From contig BLLK01000069.1 in assembly GCA_021927905.1 (NCBI GenBank), forward strand, positions 2,666,001 to 2,730,000: a DNA stretch of 64,000 nucleotides, given 5' to 3'. Shown in pieces: positions 22,898 to 33,531 of the stretch. The notes under the pieces are model-generated. The model was not told the DNA's origin and did no database searches. It saw nothing but the letters and a program-made list of their open reading frames with translations. The translations under genes and the position numbers were made by a program. The DNA comes from Chaetoceros tenuissimus. Lineage: Eukaryota > Bacillariophyta > Thalassiosirophyceae > Chaetocerotales > Chaetocerotaceae. Position 1 is the first letter of the stretch; every line of letters starts with the position of its first letter.

Positions 22898-23251
22898 GAT
22901 AAAGTTTAAAATAAGAAGCGTATGCTAGTATTGCCGATTATCTCCTTGTTCAGAGAAGTAGATGTGTTTAATTGCAATACTATGGTACTGTATGTCCTAA
23001 ATACCTTTGATACACTCAACATACAAGAGAGACACACAAAATGGATTTCTTCAGCTCTTTGTTGGAGGGCAAAACCGAAAGAAAGGGAGAGGAAAGAGCA
23101 GGAAAATGATTCTACAATGACGAACCATGTGGCAGACAGACGAACATTGAGACAGCCATTTTGTGGGTAACACAACTTTAGTTTATGCATAATTGTTGTA
23201 AGCTTAGCTTCGAAAGCATTATTTATAAATTCATTTAAGTAGGAAAATAAT
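22898..23251. promoter_or_regulatory. Divergent intergenic region (SF3B3 / Tudor-hypermodification-domain gene)
   Basis: A 354-bp shared upstream region. No gene or recognised operator is seen. Antisense short frames here show no conserved features. Confidence 0.45.
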
Positions 23252-25060
23252 ATGGTAGAACTAAAGCTTCATCAGAAATTTGAGGTAAAAATTTTAGAAC
23301 CGTTTGGTGGCACAGTCGTGAAAATTCCAGACAAAGAAAATGAATACTACAAGATTGAATATGAAGATGGCGATAGTGAGGAAATGGATTTGGAAGAGGT
23401 TGCGTATCATGCTCAGTATTGGCAAAAATTGCTTCCAGATGAGAGGTTATATGGACAAGATAGAAAGAAGCAAAAGCTTTCAGGTCCATCAGATGGAGAA
23501 TCAATGAGTGAAGCAAAGGAGAGATTTCCAGTTGGGACACAAGTTGCAAAAGATTTTGACAAAGTATACGAGGGTAAAATTACCAATTTACCAAGTCGAG
23601 GAAAAGTTACTGTTTTTTATGCAGGTTATGAAGAGAAACTGACAAGGAAAGTACTGTTGCCGTTAGTCGAGGAATATCTGAAAAAGCATCAATCTACACA
23701 AAAGGGAAAGAAAGCAACACAAAAGAAGAAGCAGGACAAGGCATCTGAGGTAAAAGAGAAAAGGATGAAACAAGTCAAAGCACAGAATGGGATGCGATGT
23801 AAAAGCAAGCCTCCAAGAACTAGTGAACCAAGCGATAGTGGTCTCTTTCGAATGTACAATGTAGACATTGAGAAATGTCTGCCGGCTATGAGAGAGTTTC
23901 TGCCTCCTGCATTACAGGATCGAGCTGCTCATTTAGGTGAATTTTTGTTATTTTGTACAGAACGACAATCAATATGGTGGAAGAGGCGCATGCATGAGTC
24001 TCCACCATGGACAAAAGATGAACTTCTGAGAAAGAGGCTTTTTACAAACATATTTCGTGAATTAGATGCTGGAACTATATATTTCCGTAGGCATGTTTTA
24101 CAGTTGCTGAGGGAGCAAGAATGCGTAGATAATGAGGACTTTAGATGCAGATTTGGGGCTCAAATTGTATGGGCTTCTATACTTTACAGATGTTTGGGCA
24201 AGATCCGCACCTTTGATGAGTTAAATGGCATACCAACTCCATGCACTTGGGTGAAGTTTCGAAAACGCCTAAAGCAACTGCATGACAAAAAAGTAAATTT
24301 ATTCACACCAGCATACAATGTTATGGGTGCAAATCGATTAATAAAGCTAATGGACCAACTGTATGCTAAGGATCAGAAAGAATTAAAAAAAGTGACTAGA
24401 GAAATATTAGCGTTGAATGGTGACTTAAAAGCAATTTGTAAGATTTTCATGAGGTTTAGTAACGTCAAAGAATTTTACGCCTGGCAAATCACATGTGATT
24501 TGATGGAAAGTGGTATGATTTCATGTGATGATAACACATCCGACTATGTGCTTTTGGGTCCCGGTGCATGCGCTGGTTTGGATCTAGTTTTCGGACCAAA
24601 GAATGTAGAAATTAGTGACATTGATTTGTGCGTAATCATCCGCGAATCGCAGCATGATATTTTGAACGCTATGAAATGTAAATTTGATGGTTTTGATGGG
24701 AACTCTCTTTCGTTGAAAGCGATTGAACATGCTCTTTGTGAATTTTGCAAATATCTATATGCAAAATCTTTTCCTGCGACAGAAAATACTATGCGTATCT
24801 ACAAATCTGAAAATGGAAATGCTCTGGTCACAAGTATGAGAAAAGATCGAATATCAAATTGTATGAAACACTGTGCTACTTGTTTTGGAGTATTGGATGA
24901 AAAGACAATCAAGAACGAAGAAAATGTTGGCTCTTTATCAGCTAGGAAAGTAGTTTGCAACTCATGTAAGTTGTTGACATTAGGTCGGTGGAAAGAAGTA
25001 GAGCAGATAATGAAGGCTCGTGAAATCACTTCGAAAAAGAGATCATTGCAAGATACTTAA
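23252..25060 (+). CDS. Tudor-like protein with 5-hmdU-kinase / thymine-hypermodification helical domain
   Basis: Single-exon 602-aa protein. Two small beta-barrel modules, Tudor/Agenet-like, occupy ~5-52 (GGTVVKIPDKENEYYKIEYEDGD) and ~88-140 (YEGKITNLPSRGKVTVFY). A lysine-rich linker follows, likely with nuclear localisation signals. Residues ~205-515 match, from memory of family motifs, the helical domain of 5-hmdU DNA kinases and alpha-glutamyl/putrescinyl-thymine pyrophosphorylases: PWTKDELLRKRLFTNIFREL, then VLLGPGACAGLDLVFG, then IEHALCEFCKY. The C terminus has a cysteine set (CMKHCATC near 537 and CNSC near 568) that could bind zinc. In phages these enzymes build modified thymines. A nuclear chromatin or DNA-base role is inferred. 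The SF3B3 gene diverges from it. Confidence 0.7.
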   Translation: MVELKLHQKFEVKILEPFGGTVVKIPDKENEYYKIEYEDGDSEEMDLEEVAYHAQYWQKLLPDERLYGQDRKKQKLSGPSDGESMSEAKERFPVGTQVAKDFDKVYEGKITNLPSRGKVTVFYAGYEEKLTRKVLLPLVEEYLKKHQSTQKGKKATQKKKQDKASEVKEKRMKQVKAQNGMRCKSKPPRTSEPSDSGLFRMYNVDIEKCLPAMREFLPPALQDRAAHLGEFLLFCTERQSIWWKRRMHESPPWTKDELLRKRLFTNIFRELDAGTIYFRRHVLQLLREQECVDNEDFRCRFGAQIVWASILYRCLGKIRTFDELNGIPTPCTWVKFRKRLKQLHDKKVNLFTPAYNVMGANRLIKLMDQLYAKDQKELKKVTREILALNGDLKAICKIFMRFSNVKEFYAWQITCDLMESGMISCDDNTSDYVLLGPGACAGLDLVFGPKNVEISDIDLCVIIRESQHDILNAMKCKFDGFDGNSLSLKAIEHALCEFCKYLYAKSFPATENTMRIYKSENGNALVTSMRKDRISNCMKHCATCFGVLDEKTIKNEENVGSLSARKVVCNSCKLLTLGRWKEVEQIMKAREITSKKRSLQDT

Positions 25061-25171
25061 TTATCCGTCTGATCATTGTTGGAATGATAAGTGATCATTT
25101 TAATTGTATCTATTGAGTGTGTAGCTATTTAGTATTATAAAAAAAACAAGTTTCATTCATAATTTCAATTC

Positions 25172-26128
25172 TCACTCCTGATCGCATGTAGCTTGCGAAG
25201 ACTCAAGGTCATGCTTCACGACAACATATGATGAATCTGATCCGGTTCCTTTTAAGCCAACTTCTAAAAGCGATGATGATGGCCCAGAACTATATCTTAC
25301 TTGAAGACCGCAAGGTAACTTCAAGGTAGTGAAATCAGCGTCTGATTCGATTGTTTCCGATAACTCCTCTTCGCAGAATGGCTTGTTTGCATTTTCTCTG
25401 CCGATAAGTTTAGACACGGTGCGAGCATCAAGTCCTCCGCCATCTGCAATTGTTCCACTTGAGCTTGTGTCTGAAGTCTTTTCTTCTCTTGTCACGTGAA
25501 TAGGAGACTTGATTTGATTATTATCAAAGAGATTGACTGAAACTCTCATTCTAATGGTAGTCAATGCTTCCTCTCCATTCTTCACGCCTTCCTCTTCCTT
25601 GACAAAGATGCATTCTACACATCGTTTCCCCTCTTCTTTGATAAAGGCTGTAGCGATATTCATATCATTCAATTGGAATGTTTCATACTCATTGAAAGGT
25701 ATCTTTTCTATTTTCTTCATTGTGTCAAGATTGTCCAAACCACATCCAACTTCTGGCATTACAGTAACTGTGCTACGTTGCAAAATAGATTGAGATTCAT
25801 CTTCATTGTCATTAGTGATATCTTCACTGACAATTACTTCGAAGCAACTTGGAATCTGACCCCATTCTACCATACTCTCAGGCACCATATGTTCAGGAAC
25901 TGGTATCAGCTTTCCGTCGACACTTGAGAAGGTAGCTTTTTGCCCTCCATAGTCACCGCCGAATATATTTGATATACATGAGTTTTTTGATATTGAAGAG
26001 AACATGGAAGTTGAAAATTTGTTGTGCTGTCTAGTAAAAGAGTTGAAAAACTGTCTACATGCAAAGCCTGATATTAGTGGAGCGTTGAGAGTCATTGATG
26101 CAAGGATACTACGAGTAGGTAGTCTCAT
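25172..26128 (-). CDS. Conserved hypothetical protein with plastid/secretory leader
   Basis: Start ATG at 26128 gives 318 aa. The frame is open a little further upstream but only with non-ATG codons. The N terminus MRLPTRSILASMTLNAPLISG followed by F-A resembles a diatom signal peptide with an SGF|A cleavage site. The body has an ordered block (FGGDYGGQKATF, LIPVPEHMVPESMVEWGQIP, VTVMPEVGCGLDN) and later RMRVSVNLFDNN and GLQVRYSSGPSSS, which look like a beta-rich fold. I do not recognise the family. It converges on the hypermodification-domain gene, 111 nt between stops. Confidence 0.65.
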   Translation of the reverse strand: MRLPTRSILASMTLNAPLISGFACRQFFNSFTRQHNKFSTSMFSSISKNSCISNIFGGDYGGQKATFSSVDGKLIPVPEHMVPESMVEWGQIPSCFEVIVSEDITNDNEDESQSILQRSTVTVMPEVGCGLDNLDTMKKIEKIPFNEYETFQLNDMNIATAFIKEEGKRCVECIFVKEEEGVKNGEEALTTIRMRVSVNLFDNNQIKSPIHVTREEKTSDTSSSGTIADGGGLDARTVSKLIGRENANKPFCEEELSETIESDADFTTLKLPCGLQVRYSSGPSSSLLEVGLKGTGSDSSYVVVKHDLESSQATCDQE

Positions 26129-26539
26129 TGTACGCAAATGCGAGTGAGACGAGTCAAGAGAAGATCGATTGGTATACGGGAAATTATTGTTTTGCACTCA
26201 TGTAGTGATAGTTTCATGGATTCAGAATGCTAGAATGCAATAGAGCGCTTATTGCATAGAATGGAAGAGCGGTGTGTGGTGTGGCTTTTGATTAGTAGTA
26301 CGTACAGAATAGAAGATGACGTCTACTGCTTTTGCAATTGTACGTACAAACATGGCATCGGAGTCAAAATCGGCTTTTTTTCCATTTTTTAACTTTTGAC
26401 ACGATCGCACCTTTGAATTAACCTCATGGAAGTTCGATAAGAATCCATGTTTCAAAGGCAGAGAAGAGTGTGTAATGTGATGATAACTCAGTAAAAAGGT
26501 TTTGATTATTATTTTACTTCTTTTGTTCGAAAATCTTAC
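26129..26539. other. Intergenic region upstream of the conserved unknown
   Basis: Holds the 5' flank of the gene starting at 26128 and the 3' end of the EH-domain gene. AT-rich; no further gene or motif seen. Confidence 0.45.
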
Positions 26540-29500
26540 TCAACTTTGTGCAAATGGATTTGCATATTCGTCATCAATCTCATTCTTTGCATATTCCTTT
26601 TCGGGACTTGGAATACCGGAGAAATTTTCTGTAATATTTGCATTTGACATCATCTCGGTAGCTGCAGTCACATTGGGATCATCATAACTTTTCGAAGTAG
26701 TATTGTTTTGGATAGGCACAGGCTGAGGCTGCACTTCAGAGAAAAAGTCTTGGTCATTGGAGTTTGAAGGGGGTATTGCACTTCCATCAAGAGAAGCACT
26801 TTGAGAGGCGTTTCCACTTTGCAACCCAGCTGAGTAGCTACCCATACTATTCACCGAAAGCGAGCTTTGTTGAGATTGGTATGGATGGGATGGTTGTACT
26901 GTAGGTTGGGGTAAATTGGTTTCCGAAAAGAATTTTGAATCATTCGAAACCGTAGGGGTAGGAATTCCACCTTCGAATGAATTTGTTTGGTGTGACAAGT
27001 TCATCGAAGGCGCTGGAGCCATTTGGTTGACAATACCAATACTTCCTCCATTTGATATTTGGTCGTAAGACACATCCTTATCAGGTGATGGAATACCGTC
27101 AAAATCATTGGATTCAGTGTTTTGATATTGTGGTGGCTGCGAATAATTGTCGGCAATTGGATATGTGGATCCTGCTTCAATTATCGTTGAATTTGTTGCA
27201 GCAGCAAGATAATTGTCACTGCCATGAGCAGATATACTACCTGTATAACTAACAGATCCTTGTTGGCTAGTTGTGGTGAAATCATCGGGATTGCCATTCG
27301 CCACACTATTGTAACCTGAAATAGTGCCCGCTCTAGATACAGATCCTTGAATACTTGAGTCTGTACCATAGCCATGATTACTTTGACCTTGTTGAGCAGG
27401 TAATGGTGCAACAGCAGGAATAGTTTGTACGGTAGCTTCAGGTATAGACACATAGCTCCCGCCATCGTAACTAATATCAGCAATACTCTTGGCGTCATAT
27501 TGATTGGAATTTTGTCCTACATTACCTGTAGTACTACCTGGAACTGAGCCATAGCTGACCCCAGTATTATTTGTTGCATAACTCAATCCCGCATTACTGG
27601 CCTCCGATACACTACCATCGGTTGGAAAGTTGTACTTTGGTTGTTGTGCCAGTTCTTGCGCTGGCTGCTGAAATTCCTGCTGAGATGCTTCATTTTTAGA
27701 ATAATCTTCGTAAACTGATGAACCCGTTACAGCTAAAAGATCGTCGTCTTCTTTCTGAGTTTTATGTGTAGTTGTTGGAGTGGCAATATTTGATTCGTTG
27801 GTAAATGCATTGGTTGAAGGTACATTGTCATTGTTATTGAATGAATGACCTCCTCCTAAACCGTCATTGATGTTTCCACCCATTAGATTTTGTTGAGGTT
27901 GAGGTTGTTCCGGTCTAGCTGGAGTGGCGCAATATCCACCCATGCCCATTGGTGTCGGACCTGGAGAAGATGGTACTGCATAAGGATTGTATGGTTGATT
28001 CGGATCTGGCTGCTGACCATAGGTTGGTGCATATGGGTTATACGATGGAGGTGCTCCAAATTCGTCCGGTGGTGGTTGAGGCTGGTAACTTTGAGTTGGT
28101 TGAGGCGGTTGATAGCTCTGGCTTGAAGCATCATATTGTGGAGGATTGTATGATGTTGGTGGCTGGTATGAATTTTGTTGAGAATAATCAGCAACACTCG
28201 TCAATCTGTTCGCAAGTTCCATTTCATAGTTATCCGCATCCCGTCTCATTTGCTCAGCTTCTTGCTGCATTCTCTGTGCGTTATCTTTTGCGTTTCTCAA
28301 ATTTTGCTGTGCTTCTTTTGCAGCTTGTCCTTTAGATGTAGCATCGGCGATAACTGCATCCAGCTCTTTCTGATATTCTTTCTTTCCGTTTTTACCTTTG
28401 AAAAGACCCTTCTTTTTTGGTTTTGAGCTCTGTTTTTCATGTGCCAATGATGCTGCTCTATCAGCTTCATCGCGTAAATCTCCATATTGAATTTCAAGAG
28501 CTTGGACATGGTCTGCAGCAGATGTTGCATCATTTTCAGCTTGTTGTGCAGCCATTTTCATTTGGTTTAATCTATCAATTTCGTCTGATGATGGCTCATT
28601 ACTTTGCTGATGTGGTTGTTGTTGCTGAGAAGCAGAAGCAGATGTTACAGAATATCTCTGAGGGGTCTGTGCTACGCCTCCAGGTAGTCCTTGACTATAA
28701 TATGGATTAGATACACTCTGTTCTGGGGGTGCTGCAACATAAACTTGGTTGTCTGTCAAAACACTCATTGCATCACCGAAAGGATTTTGTGCTGTATAAT
28801 CAGTGGCCGGTGCTACGACAGGAGGTTCCACAAGAGATGGCCTACGTGAGTTGGAATTCTTTACACTTTCTTCTGCACTATGCACAGTATGAACACCCAC
28901 GTCGAGAGCTTCTTTCAATTCTTGTGTCTCTACAATTAAAGACTTCAAGAAACTTTTTAAAAGAGAAGAAGAAAATACAATGAGTTAGATTGTAAATGAT
29001 AGACTCGCTACTTAATTTACATCTCACGAAGCAAGTAAGCAGGAGTCTAGTCACACAAATGTTGATTGACTTACTCCCTTTTCTCCACTTGTGACTTCAA
29101 TTCTGCAGAAGCCTCAATCAAGTTTGACTTTGCATTGACTACTTGCGATCTCAAAGCTGACAATTCTTGCGACAAAGATCCAATTTCATTGACAGTTTTC
29201 GATATTTCACCTCTAATTGATTGTTCTTCTTCTGAATATTGACCTAGTTGTGCCTTGAGTGATACATTCTCAGCCTGTAACTTCTGAAGTACCGCCCGAA
29301 CCTTCTCAAGTTCGGATTGACTATTGGATGAAGAAGTTGTAGAATTGGTGTCTTTTACAACTTGATTTTGAATTGGTTGCGGTACTGAGTCGGTAGAAAA
29401 AGTTGGCTGAAGCGATGGTGCAGGCGGTTGCACTTGCATACCATCAAAAGCATCACTAATACTCGTTGTCGCCATTCCTGCATTCATTGACATTCCCATA

Positions 29501-30599
29501 TTTGGCATACTTGGTACTGGTGCATTTACACTCCCACCACCGCTAAATGATTGCTGAATACCAGGAGAAGGAATATCAGTAGGAGCAGCTGCAACTGGAG
29601 CTGTCTGTACTGGTGCCACTACAGGAACAGGTGGAGGAGCAATACCCGCAGAAGATGCTTGTCTCTCCTTCAATGCCTTCATACTAGGCGGCAATGAAGG
29701 AGGCAAAGGCAAAGACTTTTTACTAACGCATACAATCAAATGCATAGCCATTGCAAACTCCAATCTATCCAAACGATTATCAACCGGATTATCGACCAAA
29801 TTCCAGACATCTCTCAATACCTCCTTGGACAAACCCGACTTTGTAAAAAGCTCTACAGCCTGAGCACCATAAACATAATCTTCCTGTGCGTACTGTGGGA
29901 AAAGGGATTCATATCTAACTTGTTCACCAGGAAGCATAATATATGGATCTTGTGTCAATGAAGTTGATGCAACTGGAGCACTATCAGCCACGGGAGGAGG
30001 CGGCATAGTATTATTTCCAGGACTTTGAGGAGAAGCAATATAACCTACTCCTGAAGCTGTACTCAATTGACTGCCTCTTCTTGGAGATTGCGGTGGTGAA
30101 GCTGGAGTTGGAGCAGCGTCAAAAGGCTGAGCAGAGACTCCAGTGACACCTTCAAAAAATGGAGCTCGCATCATTGCATCCGCTTGAAGACCGGGTCCAG
30201 TTGCTGATTTACCATTTTGATACAATTGAATCAAACGAATTGCAGTGAAAGATTTTGGTTTATCTAGTGTGTTTGTCTTTGGGTGATCCGCCATGTTCCA
30301 AATGTTTTTGAGAAGGTCTACAGGGAGCTTGGAGCGGGAGAGAAATGTTACTGCTGATCTCCCGTCAATGGTGCCAGTGTTGGACTGATCTGCTTGAGCA
30401 AATAGTTCATTGTAGTAATTCTATGGATAGAAAAGGTGTCAGAGATTATAGAGAGAAAAAGATACAGTGACTAGAGATACGATGGCTTTAAGGAACTTGG
30501 GTGCTTGTTGTCCTAGATTGGCATGATTCAACTTACCAATTCATGTTGAGGTGGATCATACTTTGGAGGCGGAGCACTTGGAGCCGCTTGATTCTCCAT
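26540..30599 (-). CDS. Eps15/Ede1-like endocytic scaffold with two EH domains
   Basis: Model: exons 30537-30599, 29075-30420 and 26540-28952 (introns 116 and 122 nt), 1273 aa. EH domain 1 spans ~17-95 (YYNELFAQADQ, LLKNIWNMADHPKTN). EH domain 2 spans ~179-270 (RYESLFPQYAQ, LRDVWNLVDNPVDNRLDRLEFAMAM written in two halves across the EF-hand loop). EH domains bind NPF peptides on endocytic adaptors at the plasma membrane. Coiled coils lie at ~394-500 and ~594-730, followed by a long Q/P/N/S-rich tail. The tail holds its own NPF motifs (QNPFGD; NPFAQS at the very end), so self-association or partner exchange is plausible. A short motif GIPSP/GIPTP recurs in the tail. The EH-EH-coiled-coil order fits Eps15/Ede1. 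Confidence 0.88.
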
Positions 30600-30902
30600 C
30601 GTTTCAATATATTCTATGAGTCTATGAGGTATGTTTCAAGTGTTTATGAAAAGAGTTGATAATTTAATGCAGAGAGGAACGAACATCAACGCATCAACGA
30701 ACTAGTAGCTACTCTTTCGGATCTCTAAAAATCTTTGTCAATCTCACAATGCCGAGGGAGCTATTTAGCTAGAGACGAGCATCATTTCTATCTCATTAGC
30801 CCATTCCCAAATAAATTTTCACAATCAACGTCTTCGGGTGCGTCATTGTTTTTACAATAAAAAGTAAAGACAAAGTGTTATTGCTTAACAAGACAAGAAA
30901 AT
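30600..30902. other. Intergenic region between SFI1-like and EH-domain genes
   Basis: About 303 bp that includes the EH gene 5' flank. No additional feature seen. Confidence 0.45.
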
Positions 30903-32178
30903 TTAAATCAAATCATCCATCTGGAATAGCCCTTTGCTCAAGGATATGGTCATTTCTTCTTTTGCTTTGTCAATGTTGGTATTTATCTCTGCAAGATCTA
31001 ATTCACACTTGAAGAGTTTTTCATTTGCCTCAACCAATGCTTGCTTCAAATAAAATAAAGATCTGACTTTATCCTTCAGTCTGCTACAGTCTTTACGATG
31101 CATAGGTTCATGATTATTGAAAACATGAATGCCTCCACATTGGCAACAATGATGGTCTATTTCCTTTTTACACCTTTCTATGCTGAGGATTTGGATTTTC
31201 ACGTTTTTCTTTGCTTTCGTCAGTGATGCTTTTCTCTCTCTTAATTCTTTATTCAGTGCATCAAGCTTTTCCTTTTTGTTCTTTATATTGTTTTTGATAT
31301 CATTGATTAAACTGTTGTGGTGTGTGGTATTGGTATTGCAATTGGAATTTTGCGTCTCGAGATCACCTCGTTTTGGTTGTTGGTTGCCTGCCATTTTAAT
31401 CCTTTTAATTTCCTGGTTCTTCTCAATGTCACCTACTGGAAGGCAAAGGAGGGGATCCGTGGAGAAAGACTTTTCTATGCAACCATTTTTTCTCTGTGCA
31501 TTGATTAGAATATCTCGTGCAGTACTTTTTGTTTTGATATGAGGCAAAGCAAGCGACAATTCCTTCCTTCTTTTTTCGAAATTGTAGGATGACATTGCTT
31601 TCATCATGGTGCCTATCTTGGCACTGTCGATTGAAATATAGTATTCCACGGAATTGTCTAGTGTTTCTATCCAACATTGTACCCTCTCGTTCTTGTCCAC
31701 GTCCTTCTTACTTTTCTCATCATTTGGATGCTGCAAGTTTCTACTTTTATTTCTCCACTATATTCATGACAAGTTGAAATGAATCCTGTATATTTTCGAA
31801 ACAGTAATGATGGTTCAAGGAACTTACATCATTCCAAAATCGACGTAAAGTTAGTCCATCGCTCTCGTCTTGAAAGGGTAGTAGAAGTGCCTTCGACTTT
31901 TGAATGTAACTTTGTAGGCAATGCAATTGGTATGCATACAGTTGTCGAGATCGAGTGAGTCCTTCTGTCCATACCTTTATGGAATGCGTTATTCTACGGA
32001 GTTGAAGAAATCTTTTAAGTTCTTTTATTGTTTGCAACTCTCTTTGACGTAGTTGAAAACATCTTTTCCAATTTCGTAGATATCGTCGCAATAACTTTCT
32101 TCTTTTGAACCGACTTCGACTGTATTTGTACCAAGTATCAAACGATCTTTCTATCGTCACTCTTTCCCATGTTTGCAT
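30903..32178 (-). CDS. SFI1-like helical protein with Cys/His cluster
   Basis: Model: exons 31828-32178 and 30903-31730 (97-nt intron, GTAAGT donor, TTGCAG acceptor, phase 0), 392 aa. Residues 1-117 show spaced Trp/Leu-Arg helical repeats (WERVTIERSFDTWYKY, YLRNWKRCF, SIKVWTEGL, LRRFW), like the centrin-binding repeats of SFI1-type centrosomal proteins. The second exon adds coiled coil (~250-310). It also carries a Cys/His cluster (HHCCQCGGIHVF...MHRKDC) that could bind zinc. It lies 266 nt downstream of enkurin on the same strand, which hints at a shared basal-body or flagellar context. Family assignment is by pattern only. Confidence 0.55.
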
Positions 32179-32444
32179 AATTTGTTGGAAACTTTATCAT
32201 TAGTAAGCATTCAAATTAAAAAATGAATATTCAGACAAAATGATACAATTGCAAAGCTTTAATGTGAACCAGGGAGGATGCCAAAGCCTCTGCTCTTTTT
32301 CAATGACAACCGTCCCTTTTCACGAAGTTCACAAAGTGACAGAATGAGGAGAACAGAAGTCAGAAATGCACCTCACTCAAAGTCAACCCACAACAAGAAA
32401 GTTTGAACAAATATTTAGTAAAATAATATCAGAACTATTTACTA

Positions 32445-33330
32445 CTACTTCAAAATATATAAAGGTCCTGGTCTAGATAATCTTGAAATATCCTCCTCTA
32501 GCTGCTCGAGTTCCTTTTCTTGAGCCTCTTTTCGTTTCTTATCACCAAGAGAGTCCATACTCACCCGATGGCAAATCTTTTGGTAATGCGAATTAACCTC
32601 TCCCCATTTCGTCTTTAATGCACAAATTAATTCATGTTTTTCTTGTTCGTTCATTTCCTCATACACAGGCTCATCGGGAGATCCACCACCAGTTTGTGCT
32701 TGTACACACTTTGAAATGATCTCGTTCTCATTATGAATGGCTCTCTTTACTCTTTCGAGGTAATTTGGGATCTTTCCATAAGTCTCTTTTTCCATGAATG
32801 GAGTCTGAGCTCTATTCGTTTTCTTTGGCTCTTTTATAATTGCTTCCGTGGCATTGGATACAATGAAATTCTTTGACGTTTTCAGGCCCATAATAGGTTT
32901 CTCGTCACTTAATGGTACCGGGGGCTTTTTTATTGTAGAACCTCGTTTAAAGTTTTGAGATTGTTTTGGGTTTTGTTTTTGACTACCTCTACGAAGAAAG
33001 TTGGAAGGATCTGCTTTTTTTGGTTTTGGCCCAAAAGTGCTGCTGATAACCCGTGTCTATATGGAAATGTGGAGAAGAAGGTAATGAGGCAAGGGAACAG
33101 AATATTGAATATGTAATAAATGATAAGCTTTTTCTCCAATCTTGAAAACATACCTTTTTCAGCTCGTCATTGATTCCCTTGCCCACTGTCACTGTTGTAC
33201 CATGTAATCCAAAAGTTGAACCAGTGAGAGGTGCCTTGGGGTCATATTTCGAACGATAAATATCCTTTTTCTCAGGGAGTTTCTGGGGTTTTGGTATCAA
33301 ATTAAAGATGGTTTCAGAAGTTACGCTCAT
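32445..33330 (-). CDS. ENKUR: Enkurin (axonemal adaptor / microtubule inner protein)
   Basis: Model: exons 33154-33330 and 32445-33056 (97-nt intron), 262 aa against ~256 in mammals. N-terminal IFNLIPKPQKLPEK matches the enkurin start (YNLIP...). The middle has GLKTSKNFIVSNATEAI (enkurin GIQSGKNFINTNA). The C-terminal enkurin domain has PNYLERVKRAI, LICALKTKWGEVNSHYQKI and KELEQLEEDISRLSRPGPLY (enkurin HDIGIIEKHKIIYI). In animals enkurin binds TRPC channels and sits inside ciliary doublet microtubules. Here its presence implies motile flagella, expected only in male gametes of centric diatoms. Confidence 0.9.
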
Positions 33331-33531
33331 ATTCTTTACATTGTTTTACACAACTCTTCTCCAGAGAATCTTGGACTGGAGTGCTGTTAGTTTTTTCACA
33401 AAAGGTGACTAGAAACCACAAGTGAAAGCATAGGGCACCTTCTGACTACAGTTACTGATACCTTGTGAAATAAATGATGCATAGTTTTAGCTGTTGGCAG
33501 ATTTGATTTAATTTTACTATCCACACTATAT

